Shown in pieces: positions 20,514 to 32,364 of a stretch of DNA of 64,000 nucleotides. Under the pieces are notes generated by a model. The model had not been told where the DNA came from and searched no databases. It saw only the letters and a program-made list of their open reading frames with translations. This DNA comes from Pyropia yezoensis (lineage: Eukaryota > Rhodophyta > Bangiophyceae > Bangiales > Bangiaceae). Position 1 is the stretch's first letter; each line of letters starts with the position of its first letter. The DNA is taken from contig CM020619.1 of the NCBI GenBank assembly GCA_009829735.1, positions 11,647,777-11,711,776 of the forward strand, written 5' to 3'. Both the position numbers and the translations under genes were made by a program.

Positions 20514-20878
20514 TGTAGCACAATAGGAATCCGTCGCACGTCCACTCTCAGGGAACACTCACCAAGGGGGATCGGCACCAACGTCACCGGGAGGCCAAGG
20601 TTGCTGTCCTTGGAGCGCAAGCCACGGGACCAAGATGGGAGCCCAAATGGGAGGGGTTTGTTGTTCTACCTTGGCCGGCGGTGGATTCGCCACCGGCCCC
20701 CTCGTTATAAACCCTCGGAGACACTACTAACTACCCTCCACCCCAAGATGCAAGTCCCTCTGGTCATACGTAACTTATAGATACCGTGACCAGTACGAAC
20801 TATCAAATTGAAAATTAAGGGTTAGAAGTAGCCCCCCCCTAATATTAGGGTCACAATACGGTCAACCATATTGCTACA
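20514..20878 (-). repeat. E1 5' LTR (365 bp)
   Basis: The LTR starts TGTAGCA and ends TGCTACA on the plus strand, a perfect 7-bp inverted end with TG/CA. The primer-binding site abuts its inner edge and the satellite its outer edge. Read on the minus strand, a TATA-like TTTATAA near 20704-20711 lies about 170 bp downstream of the LTR start, a reasonable place for the U3 promoter. The partner LTR is in the gap. Confidence 0.85.
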
Positions 20879-23800
20879 GCGGCTCGCGGTGGGAATGGTG
20901 GAGCTCTGGCGGGGGGGGGGGACGAGCGACGACAGCTGGCTGCTGGCGGCTTGCGGCGCCGACGATGGAGCGGCGGCGGGGGGGGGGGGACGGGCGACGG
21001 CGGCCAGCGGCTGGCGGCTTGCGGCGCCAACGATGGAGCGGCGGCGGGGGGGGGGGGGGACGGGTGACGGCGGCCAGCGGCTGGCGGCTCTCGGCGGCAA
21101 CGGTGGAGTGGCGGTGAAGGGGGGAGAGAGGGGCGATGACGACCGGCGGCTGGCGGCTCTCGGCGGCAACGGTGGAGCGGCCGCGGGGCGGGGATGGATG
21201 GGCGACCACGGCCGGTGGCTGGCGGCTCGCGGTGGGAATGGTGGAGCTCTGGCGGGGAAGGGGGGACGGGCGACGACAGCTGGCTGCTGGCCGCTTGCGG
21301 CGCCGACGATGGAGCGGCGGCGGGGGGGGGGGGACGGGCGACGGCGGCCAGCGGCTGGCGGCTTGCGGCGCCAACGATGGAGCGGCGGCCGGGGGGGGGG
21401 GGGACGAATGACGGCGGGCAGCGGCTGGCGGCTCTCGGCGGCAACGGTGGAGTGGCGGCGAAGGGGGGGCAGAGGGGCGATGACGACCGGCGGCTGGCGG
21501 CTCTCGGCGGCAACGGTGGAGCGGCCGCGGGGGGGGGATGGATGGGCGACCACGGCCGGTGGCTGGCGGCTCGCGGTGGGAATGGTGGAGCTCTGGCGGG
21601 GGGGGGGGACGGGCGACGACAGCTGGCTGCTGGCGGCTTGCGGCGCCGACGATGGAGCGGCGGCGGGGGGGGGGGGGGACGGGCGACGGCGGCCAGCGGC
21701 TGGCGGTTCTCGGCGGCAACGGTGGAGTGGCGGTGAAGGGGGGGGAGAGGGGCGATGACGACCGGCGGCTGGCGGCTCTCGGCGGCAACGGTGGAGCGGC
21801 CGCGGGGGGGGGATGGATGGGCGACCACGGCCGGTGGCTGGCGGCTCGCGGTGGGAATGGTGGAGCTCTGGCGGGGGGGGGGGGACGGGCGACGACAGCT
21901 GGCTGCTGGCGGCTTGCGGCGCCGACGATGGAGCGGCGGCGGGGGGGGGGGGGACGGGCGACGGCGGCCAGCGGCTGGCGGCTTGCGGCGCCAACGATGG
22001 AGCGGCGGCGGGGGGGGGGGGGGACGGGTGACGGCGGCCAGCGGCTGGCGGCTCTCGGCGGCAACGGTGGAGTGGCGGTGAAGGGGGGGGAGAGGGGCGA
22101 TGACGACCGGCGGCTGGCGGCTCTCGGCGGCAACGGTGGAGCGGCCGCGGGGGGGGGATGGATGGGCGACGACGGCCGGTGGCTGGCGGCTCGCGGTGGG
22201 AATGGTGGAGCTCTGGCGGGGGGGGGGGACGGGCGACGACAGCTGGCTGCTGGCGGCTTGCGGCGCCGACGATGGAGCGGCGGCGGGGGGGGGGGGGACG
22301 GGCGACGGCGGCCAGCGGCTGGCGGCTTGCGGCGCCAACGATGGAGCGGTGGCCGGGGGGGGGGGGGACGAATGACGGCGGCCAGCGGCTGGCGGCTCTC
22401 GGCGGCAACGGTGGAGTGGCGGTGAAGGGGGGGGAGAGGGGCGATGACGACCGGCGGCTGGCGGCTCTCGGCGGCAACGGTGGAGCGGCCGCGGAGGGGG
22501 ATGGATGGGCGACGACGGCCGGTGGCTGGCGGCTCGCGGTGAAAATGGTGGAGCTCTGGCGGGGGGGGGGGATGGGCGACGACAGCTGGCTGCTGGCGGC
22601 TCGCGGCGCCGACGATGGAGCGGCGGCGGGGGGGGGGGGGACGGGCGACGGCGGCCAGCGGCTGGCGGCTCTCGGCGGCAACGGTGGAGTGGCGGTGAAG
22701 GGGGGGGAGAGGGGCGATGACGACCGGCGGCTGGCGGCTCTCGGCGGCAACGGTGAAGCGGCCGCGGGGGGGGATGGATGGGCGACGACGGCCGGTGGCT
22801 GGCGGCTCGCGGTGGGAATGGTGGAGCTCTGGCGGGGGGGGGGGACGGGCGACGACAGCTGGCTGCTGGCGGCTTGCGGCGCCGACGATGGAGCGGCGGC
22901 GGGGGGGGGGGGACGGGCGACGGCGGCCAGCGGCTGGCGGCTTGCGGCGCCAACGATGGAGCGGCGGCGGGGGGGGGAGGACGGGCGACGGCGGCCAGCG
23001 GCTGGCGGCTTGCGGCGCCAACGATGGAGCGGCGGCGAGGGGGGGGGGGGACGGGTGACGGCGGCCAGCGGCTGGCGGCTCTCGGCGGCAACGGTGGAGT
23101 GGCGGTGAAGGGGGGGGAGAGGGGCGATGACGACCGGCGGCTGGCGGCTCTCGGCGGCAACGGTGGAGCGGCCGCGGGGGGGGGATGGATGGGCGACCAC
23201 GGCCGGTGGCTGGCGGCTCGCGGTGGGAATGGTGGAGCTCTGGCGGGGGGGGGGGGACGGGCGACGACAGCTGGCTGCTGGCCGCTTGCGGCGCCGACGA
23301 TGGAGCGGCGGCGGGGGGGGGGGGACGGGCGACGGCGGCCAGCGGCTGGCGGCTTGCGGCGGCAACGGTGGAGCGGCGGCGGGGGGGGGGGGGACGGGCG
23401 ACGGCGGCCAGCGGCTGGCGGTTCTCGGCGGCAACGGTGGAGTGGCGGTGAAGGGGGGGGAGAGGGGCGATGACGACCGGCGGCTGGCGGCTCTCGGCGG
23501 CAACGGTGGAGCGGCCGCGGGGGGGGATGGATGGGCGACGACGGCCGGTGGCTGGCGGCTCGCGGTGGGAATGGTGGAGCTCTGGCGGGGGGGGGGGGAC
23601 GGGCGACGACAGCTGGCTGCTGGCGGCTTGCGGCGCCGACGATGGAGCGGCGGCGGGGGGGGGGGGACGGGCGACGGCGGCCGCGGCTGGCGGCTTGCGG
23701 CGCCAACGATGGAGCGGCGGCGGGGGGGGGGGGGACTGGTGACGGCGGCCAGCGGCTGGCGGCTCTCGGCGGCAACGGTGGAGTGGCGGTGAAGGGGGGG

Positions 23801-23991
23801 AGAGGGGCGATGACGACCGGCGGCTGGCGGCTCTCGGCGGCAACGGTGGAGCGGCCGCGGGGGGGGATGAATGGGCGACCACGGCCGGTGGCTGGCGGCT
23901 CGCGGTGGGAATGGTGGAGCTCTGGCGGGGGGGGGGGACGGGCGACGACAGCTGGCTGCTGGCGGCTTGCGGGCCGACGATGGAGCGGCGG

Positions 23992-24048
<57 letters not shown>

Positions 24049-26880
24049 GGGCGACGGCGGCCAGCGCTGGCGGCTTGCGGCGCCACGATGGAGCGGCGGC
24101 GGGGGGGGGGGGGACGGGTGACGGCGGCCAGCGGCTGGCGGCTCTCGGCGGCAACGGTGGAGTGGCGGTGAAGGGGGGGGAGAGGGGCGATGACGACCGG
24201 CGGCTGGCGGCTCTCGGCGGCAACGGTGGAGCGGCCGCGGGGGGGGGATGGATGGGCGACCACGGCCGGTGGCTGGCGGCTCGCGGTGGGAATGGTGGAG
24301 CTCTGGCGGGGGGGGGGGACGGGCGACGACAGCTGGCTGCTGGCGGCTTGCGGCGCCGACGATGGAGCGGCGGCGGGGGGGGGGGGGACGGGCGACGGCG
24401 GCCAGCGGCTGGCGGCTTGCGGCGCCAACGATGGAGCGGCGGCGGGGGGGGGGGGACGGGCGACGGCGGCAGCGGCTGGCGGCTTGCGGCGCCAACGATG
24501 GAGCGGCGGCGGGGGGGGGGGGGACGGGGACGGGCCAGCGGCTGGCGGCTCTCGGCGGCAACGGTGGAGTGGCGGTGAAGGGGGGGAGAGGGGCGATGAC
24601 GACCGGCGGCTGGCGGCTCTCGGCGGCAACGGTGGAGCGGCCGCGGGGGGGGATGGATGGGAGACGACGGCCGGTGGCTGGCGGCTCGCGGTGGGAATGG
24701 TGGAGCTCTGGCGGGGGGGGGGGACGGGCGACGACAGCTGGCTGCTGGCGGCTTGCGGCGCCGACGATGGAGCGGCGGCGGGGGGGGGGGGGACGGGCGA
24801 CGGCGGCCAGCGGCTGGCGGCTTGCGGCGGCAACGGTGGATCGGCGGCGGGGGGGGGGGGGACGGGTGACGGCGGCCAGCGGCTGGCGGCTCTCGGCGGC
24901 AACGGTGGAGTGGCGGTGAAGGGGGGGGAGAGGGGCGATGACGACCGGCGGCTGGCGGCTCTCGGCGGCAACGGTGGAGCGGCCGCGGGGGGGGGATGGA
25001 TGGGCGACGACGGCCGGTGGCTGTCGGCTCGCGGTGGGAATGGTGGAGCTCTGGCGGGGGGGGGGGACGGGCGACGACAGCTGGCTGCTGGCGGCTTGCG
25101 GCGCCGACGATGGAGCGGCGGCGGGGGGGGGGGGGACGGGCGACGGCGGCCAGCGGCTGGCGGCTTGCGGCGCCAACGATGGAGCGGCGGCGGGGGGGGG
25201 GGGGGACGGGTGACGGCGGCCAGCGGCTGGCGGCTCTCGGCGGCAACGGTGGAGTGGCGGTGAAGGGGGGGGAGAGGGGCGATGACGACCGGCGGCTGGC
25301 GGCTCTCGGCGGCAACGGTGGAGCGGCCGCGGGGGGGGGATGGATGGGCGACCACGGCCGGTGGCTGGCGGCTCGCGGTGGGAATGGTGGAGCTCTGGCG
25401 GGGGGGGGGGACGGGCGACGACAGCTGGCTGCTGGCGGCTTGCGGCGCCGACGATGGAGCGGCGGCGGGGGGGGGGGGGACGTGCGACGGCGGCCAGCGG
25501 CTGGCGGCTTGCGGCGCCAACGATGGAGCGGCGGCGGGGGGGGGGGGGACGGGTGACGGCGGCCAGCGGCTGGCGGCTCTCGGCGGCAACGGTGGAGTGG
25601 CGGTGAAGGGGGGGGAGAGGGGCGATGACGACCGGCGGCTGGCGGCTCTCGGCGGCAACGGTGGAGCGGCCGCGGGGGGGGGATGGATGGGCGACGACGG
25701 CCGGTGGCTGGCGGCTCGCGGTGGGAATGGTGGAGCTCTGGCGGGGGGGGGGGGACGGGCGACGACAGCTGGCTGCTGGCGGCTTGCGGCGCCGACGATG
25801 GAGCGGCGGCGGGGGGGGGGGGGACGGGCGACGGCGGCCAGCGGCTGGCGGCTTGCGGCGCCAACGATGGAGCGGCGGCGGGGGGGGGGGGGACGGGTGA
25901 CGGCGGCCAGCGGCTGGCGGCTCTCGGCGGCAACGGTGGAGTGGCGGTGAAGGGGGGGGAGAGGGGCGATGACGACCGGCGGCTGGCGGCTCTCGGCGGC
26001 AACGGTGGAGCGGCCGCGGGGGGGGGATGGATGGGCGACGACGGCCGGTGGCTGGCGGCTCGCGGTGGGAATGGTGGAGCTGTGCGGGGGGGGGGGGACG
26101 GGCGACGACAGCTGGCTGCTGGCGGCTTGCGGCGCCGACGATGGAGCGGCGGCGGGGGGGGGGGGACGTGCGACGGCGGCCAGCGGCTGGCGGCTTGCGG
26201 CGCCAACGATGGAGCGGCGGCGGGGGGGGGGGGGACGGGTGACGGCGGCCAGCGGCTGGCGGCTCTCGGCGGCAACGGTGGAGTGGCGGTGAAGGGGGGG
26301 GAGAGGGGCGATGACGACCGGCGGCTGGCGGCTCTCGGCGGCAACGGTGGAGCGGCCGCGGGGGGGGGATGGATGGGCGACGACGGCCGGTGGCTGGCGG
26401 CTCGCGGTGGGAATGGTGGAGCTCTGGCGGGGGGGGGGGGACGGGCGACGACAGCTGGCTGCTGGCGGCTTGCGGCGCCGACGATGGAGCGGCGGCGGGG
26501 GGGGGGGGACGGGCGACGGCGGCCAGCGGCTGGGGGCTTGCGGCGCCAACGATGGAGCGGCGGCGGGGGGGGGGGGGACGGGTGACGGCGGCCAGCGGCT
26601 GGCGGCTCTCGGCGGCAACGGTGGAGTGGCGGTGAAGGGGGGGAGAGGGGCGATGACGACCGGCGGCTGGCGGCTCTCGGCGGCAACGGTGGAGCGGCCG
26701 CGGGGGGGGGATGGATGGGCGACGACGGCCGGTGGCTGGCGGCTCGCGGTGGGAATGGTGGAGCTGTGCGGGGGGGGGGGGACGGGCGACGACAGCTGGC
26801 TGCTGGCGGCTTGCGGCGCCGACGATGGAGCGGCGGCGGGGGGGGGGGGGACGTGCGACGGCGGCCAGCGGCTGGCGGCT
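20879..26880 (+). repeat. G-rich satellite, right block (about 87 monomers, ~343-bp higher-order unit)
   Basis: Same monomers and order as the left block. Landmark ATGs of the GATGACGACCGG monomer lie at 21136, 21480, 21755, 22100, 22444, 22717, 23127, 23470, 23810, 24190, 24596, 24938, 25282, 25625, 25969 and 26311. Steps are mostly 340-346 bp (five monomers), with 273-275 bp (four) and 380-410 bp (about six) variants. Every monomer carries an 8-13-base G run on the plus strand, so the array holds on the order of 90 regularly spaced G tracts with quadruplex potential. Units near 25-26.3 kb are almost identical. The block begins at E1's LTR end and stops inside a monomer at 26880, where integrase sequence begins. 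Confidence 0.97.
23993..24046 (+). repeat. 54-base G homopolymer inside the satellite
   Basis: Other monomers have 7-13 G at this point. The flanking monomers show single-base losses (near 23971, 24065 and 24086) not seen elsewhere, so a local sequencing or consensus error is likely. Confidence 0.8.
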
Positions 26881-28086
26881 CATTACTACTGGAAGTCTAT
26901 GCGGCAGGACATCCAAAGATACGTACAATCATGTGATTCGTGCCAGCGGAACAAGGCTAGCACTCATTCACCTCTGGGTCATCTCAAACCACTCGAACCC
27001 CCAAGCCAAAGATGGGCAAGTGTCTCCATGGACTTTATCACCCCACTGCCACTGACACCACGAGGCCACAACGGCATTTATGTCGTTGTTGACCGACTCA
27101 CCAAGATGATTCGCCTGGCACCAATGAAGCCGGAATGTACAGCGCCGGTCACAGCTCAGCTTTACCACGATCACGTCTATCGCAACCACGGCCTACCTCA
27201 AGAAGTCGTCTGTGACCGCGACCCCATCTTTTTCTCCAACTTCTGGCGGTCACTGACAAAGATTCTCAAGGTCAAGATCAAAGCCTCATCGGCCTACCAC
27301 CCGCAGACGAACGGCCAAACTGAGATTATGAACAAGAAAATTGAAGAAATCCTCAGAAACTTCGTCAACCATCATCAAGGCGACTGGGATCTTTTCCTCG
27401 TTGGCGCGGAAGTTGCGTACAGCCGGTCACCTAATGCCGTAACCACGTACTCTCCATTTTTCTTGAACTACGGGTTTGAACCAAGGACCGTGCCTATGGA
27501 CATCCTCGACAGCAGGGACTCAAATCTTCCTGCTGTGTCGGATTGGCTATCCAGCCTCCACGATGCTCAAAAGACGGCTATCGCCGCCATCAAGAGCGCC
27601 AATGAGACGCGCGCGGCGTACGCAAACCGTCATCGCCGACCATGCACAATCGCTGTGGGCGACCACGTACTCCTCAGCACCAAGAACCTCTTGCCCGGCG
27701 CTTTTCAAGGCGCTCGTAAGCTGATGCCCAAATACTCCGGACCCTACAAAGTCACGGAGAGCATCAATGACGTCACGTTCTGTCTCGATCTTCCTCAAGC
27801 TGTCCTCGATCGCAAAGTTCACAACGCTTTCCATGCCAGCCTCCTGAAGCCGTACCGCGCTGATCCGTATGGTCGACTTCCTCCCGTTCCACCCCCGGTT
27901 GCATTTCCGGATGGCTCGGTCGAGTATGAAGTGGACTCCATTATACGGTCACGAAAGCGCCGTGGACGACTGCAGTACCTCGTCAAATGGAAAGGCTGCG
28001 ACATCAGCGAGAACTCTTGGCTGACAAAGCAAGACCTTGTGAACGCCCCTGAAGTTTTAGACGCGTTTCTTCGACGCGCGTCCTAA
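26881..28086 (+). pseudogene. 5'-truncated chromovirus integrase with chromodomain
   Basis: Only the 3' end of a Ty3/gypsy pol remains, 401 codons plus stop with no interruption. It starts within the integrase zinc domain (HYYWKSM, then SCDSC), followed by the core with Asp in SMDFITPLP, Asp in VCDRDPIF and Glu in NGQTEIMNKK. The C-terminus is a classical chromodomain (VEYEVDSIIRSR, QYLVKWKGC, ENSW). The first codon follows directly and in frame after satellite sequence. Base composition is near 50-55% GC, far below the neighbours, and the protein is clearly different from E1-E3, so this is a separate lineage, possibly of foreign origin. Protease, reverse transcriptase, gag and 5' LTR are absent. 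Confidence 0.92.
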
Positions 28087-28164
28087 GGGGGGGGAGGTGT
28101 AAGGATTTACCCCTTAAATCCCCACCCGGAACCCAGGGGATATGGACAGGGACCTCTCCTTACA
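28087..28164 (+). repeat. Polypurine tract and start of 3' LTR of the truncated chromovirus
   Basis: GGGGGGGGAGG (28087-28097) directly after the stop codon is a polypurine tract. TGTAAGGA at 28098 starts the LTR. TCCTTACA at 28157-28164 is its exact inverted complement, which would give a 67-bp LTR. That is very short, so either the LTR has a large internal deletion or the true end lies further right; a TATATA at 28772 may belong to it. Confidence 0.5.
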
Positions 28165-30367
28165 TGTCCGGCCCCGATAACTCCCCCCAAGACACATCAA
28201 TTCCCCACTACCCTGGGCGACACCACGCTGTATCCCTGACATTTTGCGGACGTCGGCCGACCGCACGAAAGCCACCGTCAACGCATTGTCGGAACCCTGT
28301 CATGGACGTCGAAACTCGACAGCGAGGAGCGAGTGACATCGTCCACCAACCACGGGCGGACATCCCCGTCTGTGCTGCCTGAATTCTATTCTCTGCGCTG
28401 CTTGAAAGCTGGCATCAAGGACCAGTCACATGATTCACCGACACTGAGGACACCGCACATCCTCGCTGGCGGCTGAGTGCGATATGACTGGCTCGCCGGC
28501 TTTTGGATTGATTGAATTTGGCCTTGCTGGCCCTTACAGCCAGTCGGACCTTCTGGCCGACCGGCGTGTGGAGCCGGCTGGTGGGGCGCGCTGGGCGCCA
28601 TCCACGGGACCTCCTTCGTTTCGGGCAAACTGGGGCTGCACTCCTTTAGTGCGCACGCCCGCCCATGCTTTGTTCTGAGAGACATGCTTTGTTTTTGGAC
28701 CGTTCTGTGCCTACCGGCGGTGCGATGGGGAAACGCATGCTTTTGGGCACCTCGTGTGCCCCGACGCGAGTATATAGTGCGTGGATGTCGGCGCCACCGG
28801 AGGAGACGAGAGGGGCAACCACAGACACAGACCAAAGACACTGTTTACCTTTTATACCCTCGATCCCCACCGACGTCGCGCCCATCTTCTTCCCCAGACC
28901 CACCCCCGTCGAGACCACCGTCCTCTTCCCCGTGCCCCGCCGCCCCATTGGCTCGCAGGGCCCGCTGACACCCCCACGAGTACGTTGAGAGCTATTGGCC
29001 AACGGCATCAAGGTGGCTGGTTCTCTCCGGGCGGTGCGTCTTTTACTCAACGGAGATTTGGCGTTTCTCTACGGAATTCTTGGTCAGCAAGGCGCCTCGG
29101 CTAGGCAGCCGTGTGTCTGATGCACTGCGGTCGCCCGACCAAGCGGTGGAAATGAAGAACTCTTGGCCGAGCATGGTCGTCTGCAAGAGCTTGCGACTTC
29201 ACCCGCTCACCTTCGGGAGCGGACGCATTTGCTTAAAATAATGGACTCCTATGCAGACGATGTAAACGACAGCCTGCCGCTGCCCTTGAGGCCCGCGGAG
29301 CACTTATCGATTGAGCGGGCACAGTTGTTTGCCGCTGAACCATGCCAAATTGGGGTGGCGCCGCTCCACCTAACACTTGGCGTCACGCAGGCGCTACTGT
29401 CTATTCTACCTTGCAAAAGCTTCATATGAATCCGTCCAGAGATTCATTTGAAGCTCTTCTCGGATCGCCCGATGCAGCACCCATTCATATGAAATCGGGT
29501 ATTCTTCCACCTACGAGATCACTCTCTGACGCTTCACGGCGGCCGTGCACCGCGAGCCACTGTTGGCAACAGCTGAGCACAAAGCGCGTGACCACGAGAC
29601 TCTGTCGCCGCATGCAAAATTTTGGTGCTCGTCGACAGTTGCCCGCAACACCGCCCTGTCAACGCCCCGTCCCAGCAGTGCCACTTCTTCAACACGCCCC
29701 CCCCACGATCCCGCCGGCTCATCTGCCCGCCCTCTCTGCCACCACTCGAAACCGACAGGATCCACCGGTGTGGCGCCAACACGTGACAGAACCCACCGAA
29801 CCAGACCAGTCTGTAGCCAATGCACGTCGCTCGTATCCTTCTACCGGCCCCCCCCATGCTGGCAGGGGGCCCTTTTCGAGACACGGTCGCTGACCCACTC
29901 TCGCGGCCCATTCGTCCGTTGCCACTGCCACCCCACCCCCCGTCCCTCCCCCTGCCCCGCAACGCCCCGGTCAGCTGGCCGCTCTCCAAACCGCTGTCCT
30001 CACTCAACGTGGACCCCTGCCTGGCGAGATTACACCACGTGCACCGCGCTGTGGCCCCCTCCAACACGCGGTAGCTTCTCGCGCGATCGCTACATACAGG
30101 CCAACTATTATACCACAACATGGGAGGCGTGCGCACGACGAGGGAGGTGCCAGTCCCTCCTGCGCGCCCCCCCTTCCACCCGCCTCCATACATCGTCACA
30201 CTCCGTCTATGCTGAAAGCGCTCGCCCTCACGAGCGTTGGCACTCGCGACGCAGCCACGCGCATCCCATAGGGTCGCCAACATATATACCCAACCGCTGA
30301 CAGCCCGCCCGACGCGCGACACCTTGGTGCCCGCCCACAGTAGATTCACTTCACCCTCGCCATCCCG
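28165..30367. other. Non-coding region
   Basis: No frame of convincing protein character on either strand; open frames overlap one another and have mixed composition. TATATA-type motifs occur at 28772 and near 30286. Part of the left side may be remaining LTR. Otherwise I see nothing specific. Confidence 0.4.
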
Positions 30368-32356
30368 TCACACACTCATCGCATGCGTACTCCGCATGTG
30401 GCCTGCGAAGCAAGATCTGCCGGTGCGCGGGCCACACAGAAGCGCCTCCTTGACTCCCGGGGTATCGCGGCAGGTTGAGCAAACAAGAGAAGTCTTGTAG
30501 GAGCACTCCAGACACTGGCGCTGGGCCAAGTGGTTGGTTGATGGATGCCGCCGCTTGGTTGTGGGTAACAAATGCGTGCCCACCCCGTACGCCAGGTGCG
30601 TCATATCCTCCTCGGGATTGGCAGGCACCGCCCGCTGCCGTGTGCCGGTGACGTCAAAGGTGTTGTCGATGAGCTCGGTCGCGAGTTGCTCGTAGAACTG
30701 AGGCTGCAGGAGTGTCGCGGCAGGCCCTCTTGCGCCATGGTACAGCATCCACGAGTCGACAAGGCAGATGCCCAGCAACGAGTGGTTGACACGCGTTGAC
30801 CAGTCGTGTGTGCCCAGCTTCTTCTCAAGCCGCAGATCGTCCCGCCGACAACGGTTGTGCCGGTCCATCTGAGAGCAACAGCCATAGTAGATCTCTGCCA
30901 CTCGAGGTTGACGAACGATCAGGGACACCCGTTGAGCTCCACCTTCTTCCGTTTCCCGCCACCGCAAGCGCTCGTACGGGGTGCCCGGTTGGTTGCTGGA
31001 AGCGGAGGCAATAAAGAACCGCCTCTCGCGATACACCCATACCACGGCAATCAGGTCCGGCCGGCCGGACTCATCTCGATGGACCATGGTCACTTGATCC
31101 CCTCGACCGCAGAGCTCGCGAGCGGAGAGGAACGCCAGAGGAATCAGCCGATGTGCTGTCTTCACGACGCCGATGAAGCGTAAGCCAGCCGCCTTCAGAG
31201 CCATGGCCGCCCCAACACTTGCGAAATAAGAATCGGCGCACACAATCCGGTCCGTCCCCGACCATGGCTCCACCAACCGCATCATGATGACAGTGCCGTG
31301 GGCTCCGGCACGTTCCTCCTCAGTAAAGCTCGCATGCTGGTCCGCGGAGGTGGTGACCACGTGCAGCCCCAGCATGATCCCGCTCCGGCCGCAGGCGGCG
31401 TCTTGAATCTCACAGCCATTTTCGGGCTTCCGATCGATAGCTACGTAGTTGGGCAAGCCCCGCTATATCCAGTGACCCCCTTGACCGTACCTCCGCGATA
31501 TCGACTCATCCACGCCGATGGTGTCACCGGGGGTGACATTGGCTGCACGGTGGGCATTGATCGACCGCACGAAGTCGTTGACCAGCCCCTATCGTCGTTG
31601 CTCCGATCCCGGGTCAGGTGCGTCGGCATCTTCCGAGTTGCTTTGACTGAACGCCAGGCACGACCAGAGGGTGTCAAAGCGACGGCGCGGCATTCCCGTG
31701 CTGCACCCAAACGCTGGTGCAGGCAAGTGCTTAGTCCTCGGAGTGGTGGACCACAGCTCGGCACGTGTCCCAAACTCGAAGCGCGTTGAAAGAAGGAGGA
31801 TGCCAAAGAACTTTAAAACCTCCCCCAGTGTGGTAGTCGGATGGCCCTTGACCACCAACCTTGCCGAGGTCAAGACCACCATCCGTGTCAGCTGGTCGGG
31901 CGGGAAGACAGCCAGAAAGTAGTCCAGTGGCGAGCGCGTTCGCCCGGTGCCGACAGAGTCCCCCCCCTCCGTGATAATCTCGCCGCCAAGCGTGCGTACG
32001 GACCACTGGCCGCGAGCGGCAGGGCCACCGATTGGCTGCAACACGTCAGCAGGCTCCCATTTGAAGCCGTGGGCCACGACGGGTGTTGGCTGCGCTGTCG
32101 TACCCGTCGCGGCGGCGGCAGCTGCGGCGGACAGGGGTGAGGAAGAGAGTGCGGGGAGAGCCCGCTGGCTTGGGAGGTCCGCAGGGGACTCGAGGGAGGA
32201 GAACGCCAGAGGGGGGCCCGCCTGGCTCGGCCGGTCGCACTGAGGCTCGCGAGGAGGGAGTGGGGAACGGGGACCACGTGACAGGAGGGGAGCACCTGGC
32301 CTGGCAGTGGACGCGCCATCTCGCGTCGCACCTGGCCCGGCAGTGGACGCGCCATC
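30368..32356 (-). pseudogene. piggyBac-type transposase, two in-frame stops
   Basis: DDD transposase of the piggyBac (DDE_Tnp_1_7) family. The N-terminal domain (DYFLAVFPPDQLTRMV, LGEVLKFFGILLL, YxW-type ELWSTTP) lies near 31940-31790. The catalytic aspartates are at 31508-31510 (GVDES), 31232-31234 (CADSYFAS) and 30863-30865 (SQMDRHNR). A Cys-rich C-terminal finger (CLECSYK, CSTC) follows. All parts share one frame, broken by TAG at 31589-31591 and TAG at 31463-31465; both could come from CAG. The start is unclear: the frame runs into a 36-bp duplication and then into E2's LTR. Terminal repeats and flanking TTAA were not found. The upstream part is Ala/Pro-rich. Confidence 0.85.
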
Positions 32357-32364
32357 TCGCCACC
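32293..32364. repeat. 36-bp tandem duplication at the piggyBac/E2 boundary
   Basis: CACCTGGCCTGGCAGTGGAC at 32293 recurs with one change at 32329. The second copy ends where E2's truncated LTR begins. Confidence 0.8.

Larger units (their letters stand above)
11055..20878 (-). mobile_element. Ty3/gypsy (chromodomain) LTR retrotransposon E1, nested in satellite
   Basis: The element lies on the minus strand: 5' LTR 20514-20878, primer-binding site, gag, pol, a hairpin-rich spacer, an opposite-strand gene, then the gap in which the 3' LTR should lie. The outer end of the 5' LTR (20878) touches a satellite monomer directly, and the satellite is also present left of the gap, so E1 inserted into a pre-existing array. 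gag and pol are both full length without stops, so this copy is young. The target duplication cannot be checked because the other end is missing. Confidence 0.85.

Noticed and set aside
20822..26928. Three giant minus-strand proteins of 1,900-2,000 residues
   Set aside because: They are all translations of the same stop-free satellite in three frames; the amino-acid pattern follows the DNA monomer and none has a start or domain of its own.
28098..28164. A complete 67-bp LTR
   Set aside because: The inverted ends match, but the length is too small for promoter, R and U5; kept only as a possible deleted LTR.
29342..30300. Open frames on both strands between the chromovirus and piggyBac
   Set aside because: Overlapping frames with no codon bias or recognisable domains.
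30100..30367. piggyBac terminal repeat and TTAA at the left end
   Set aside because: No TTAA or matching terminal repeat was found near either end of the coding region.
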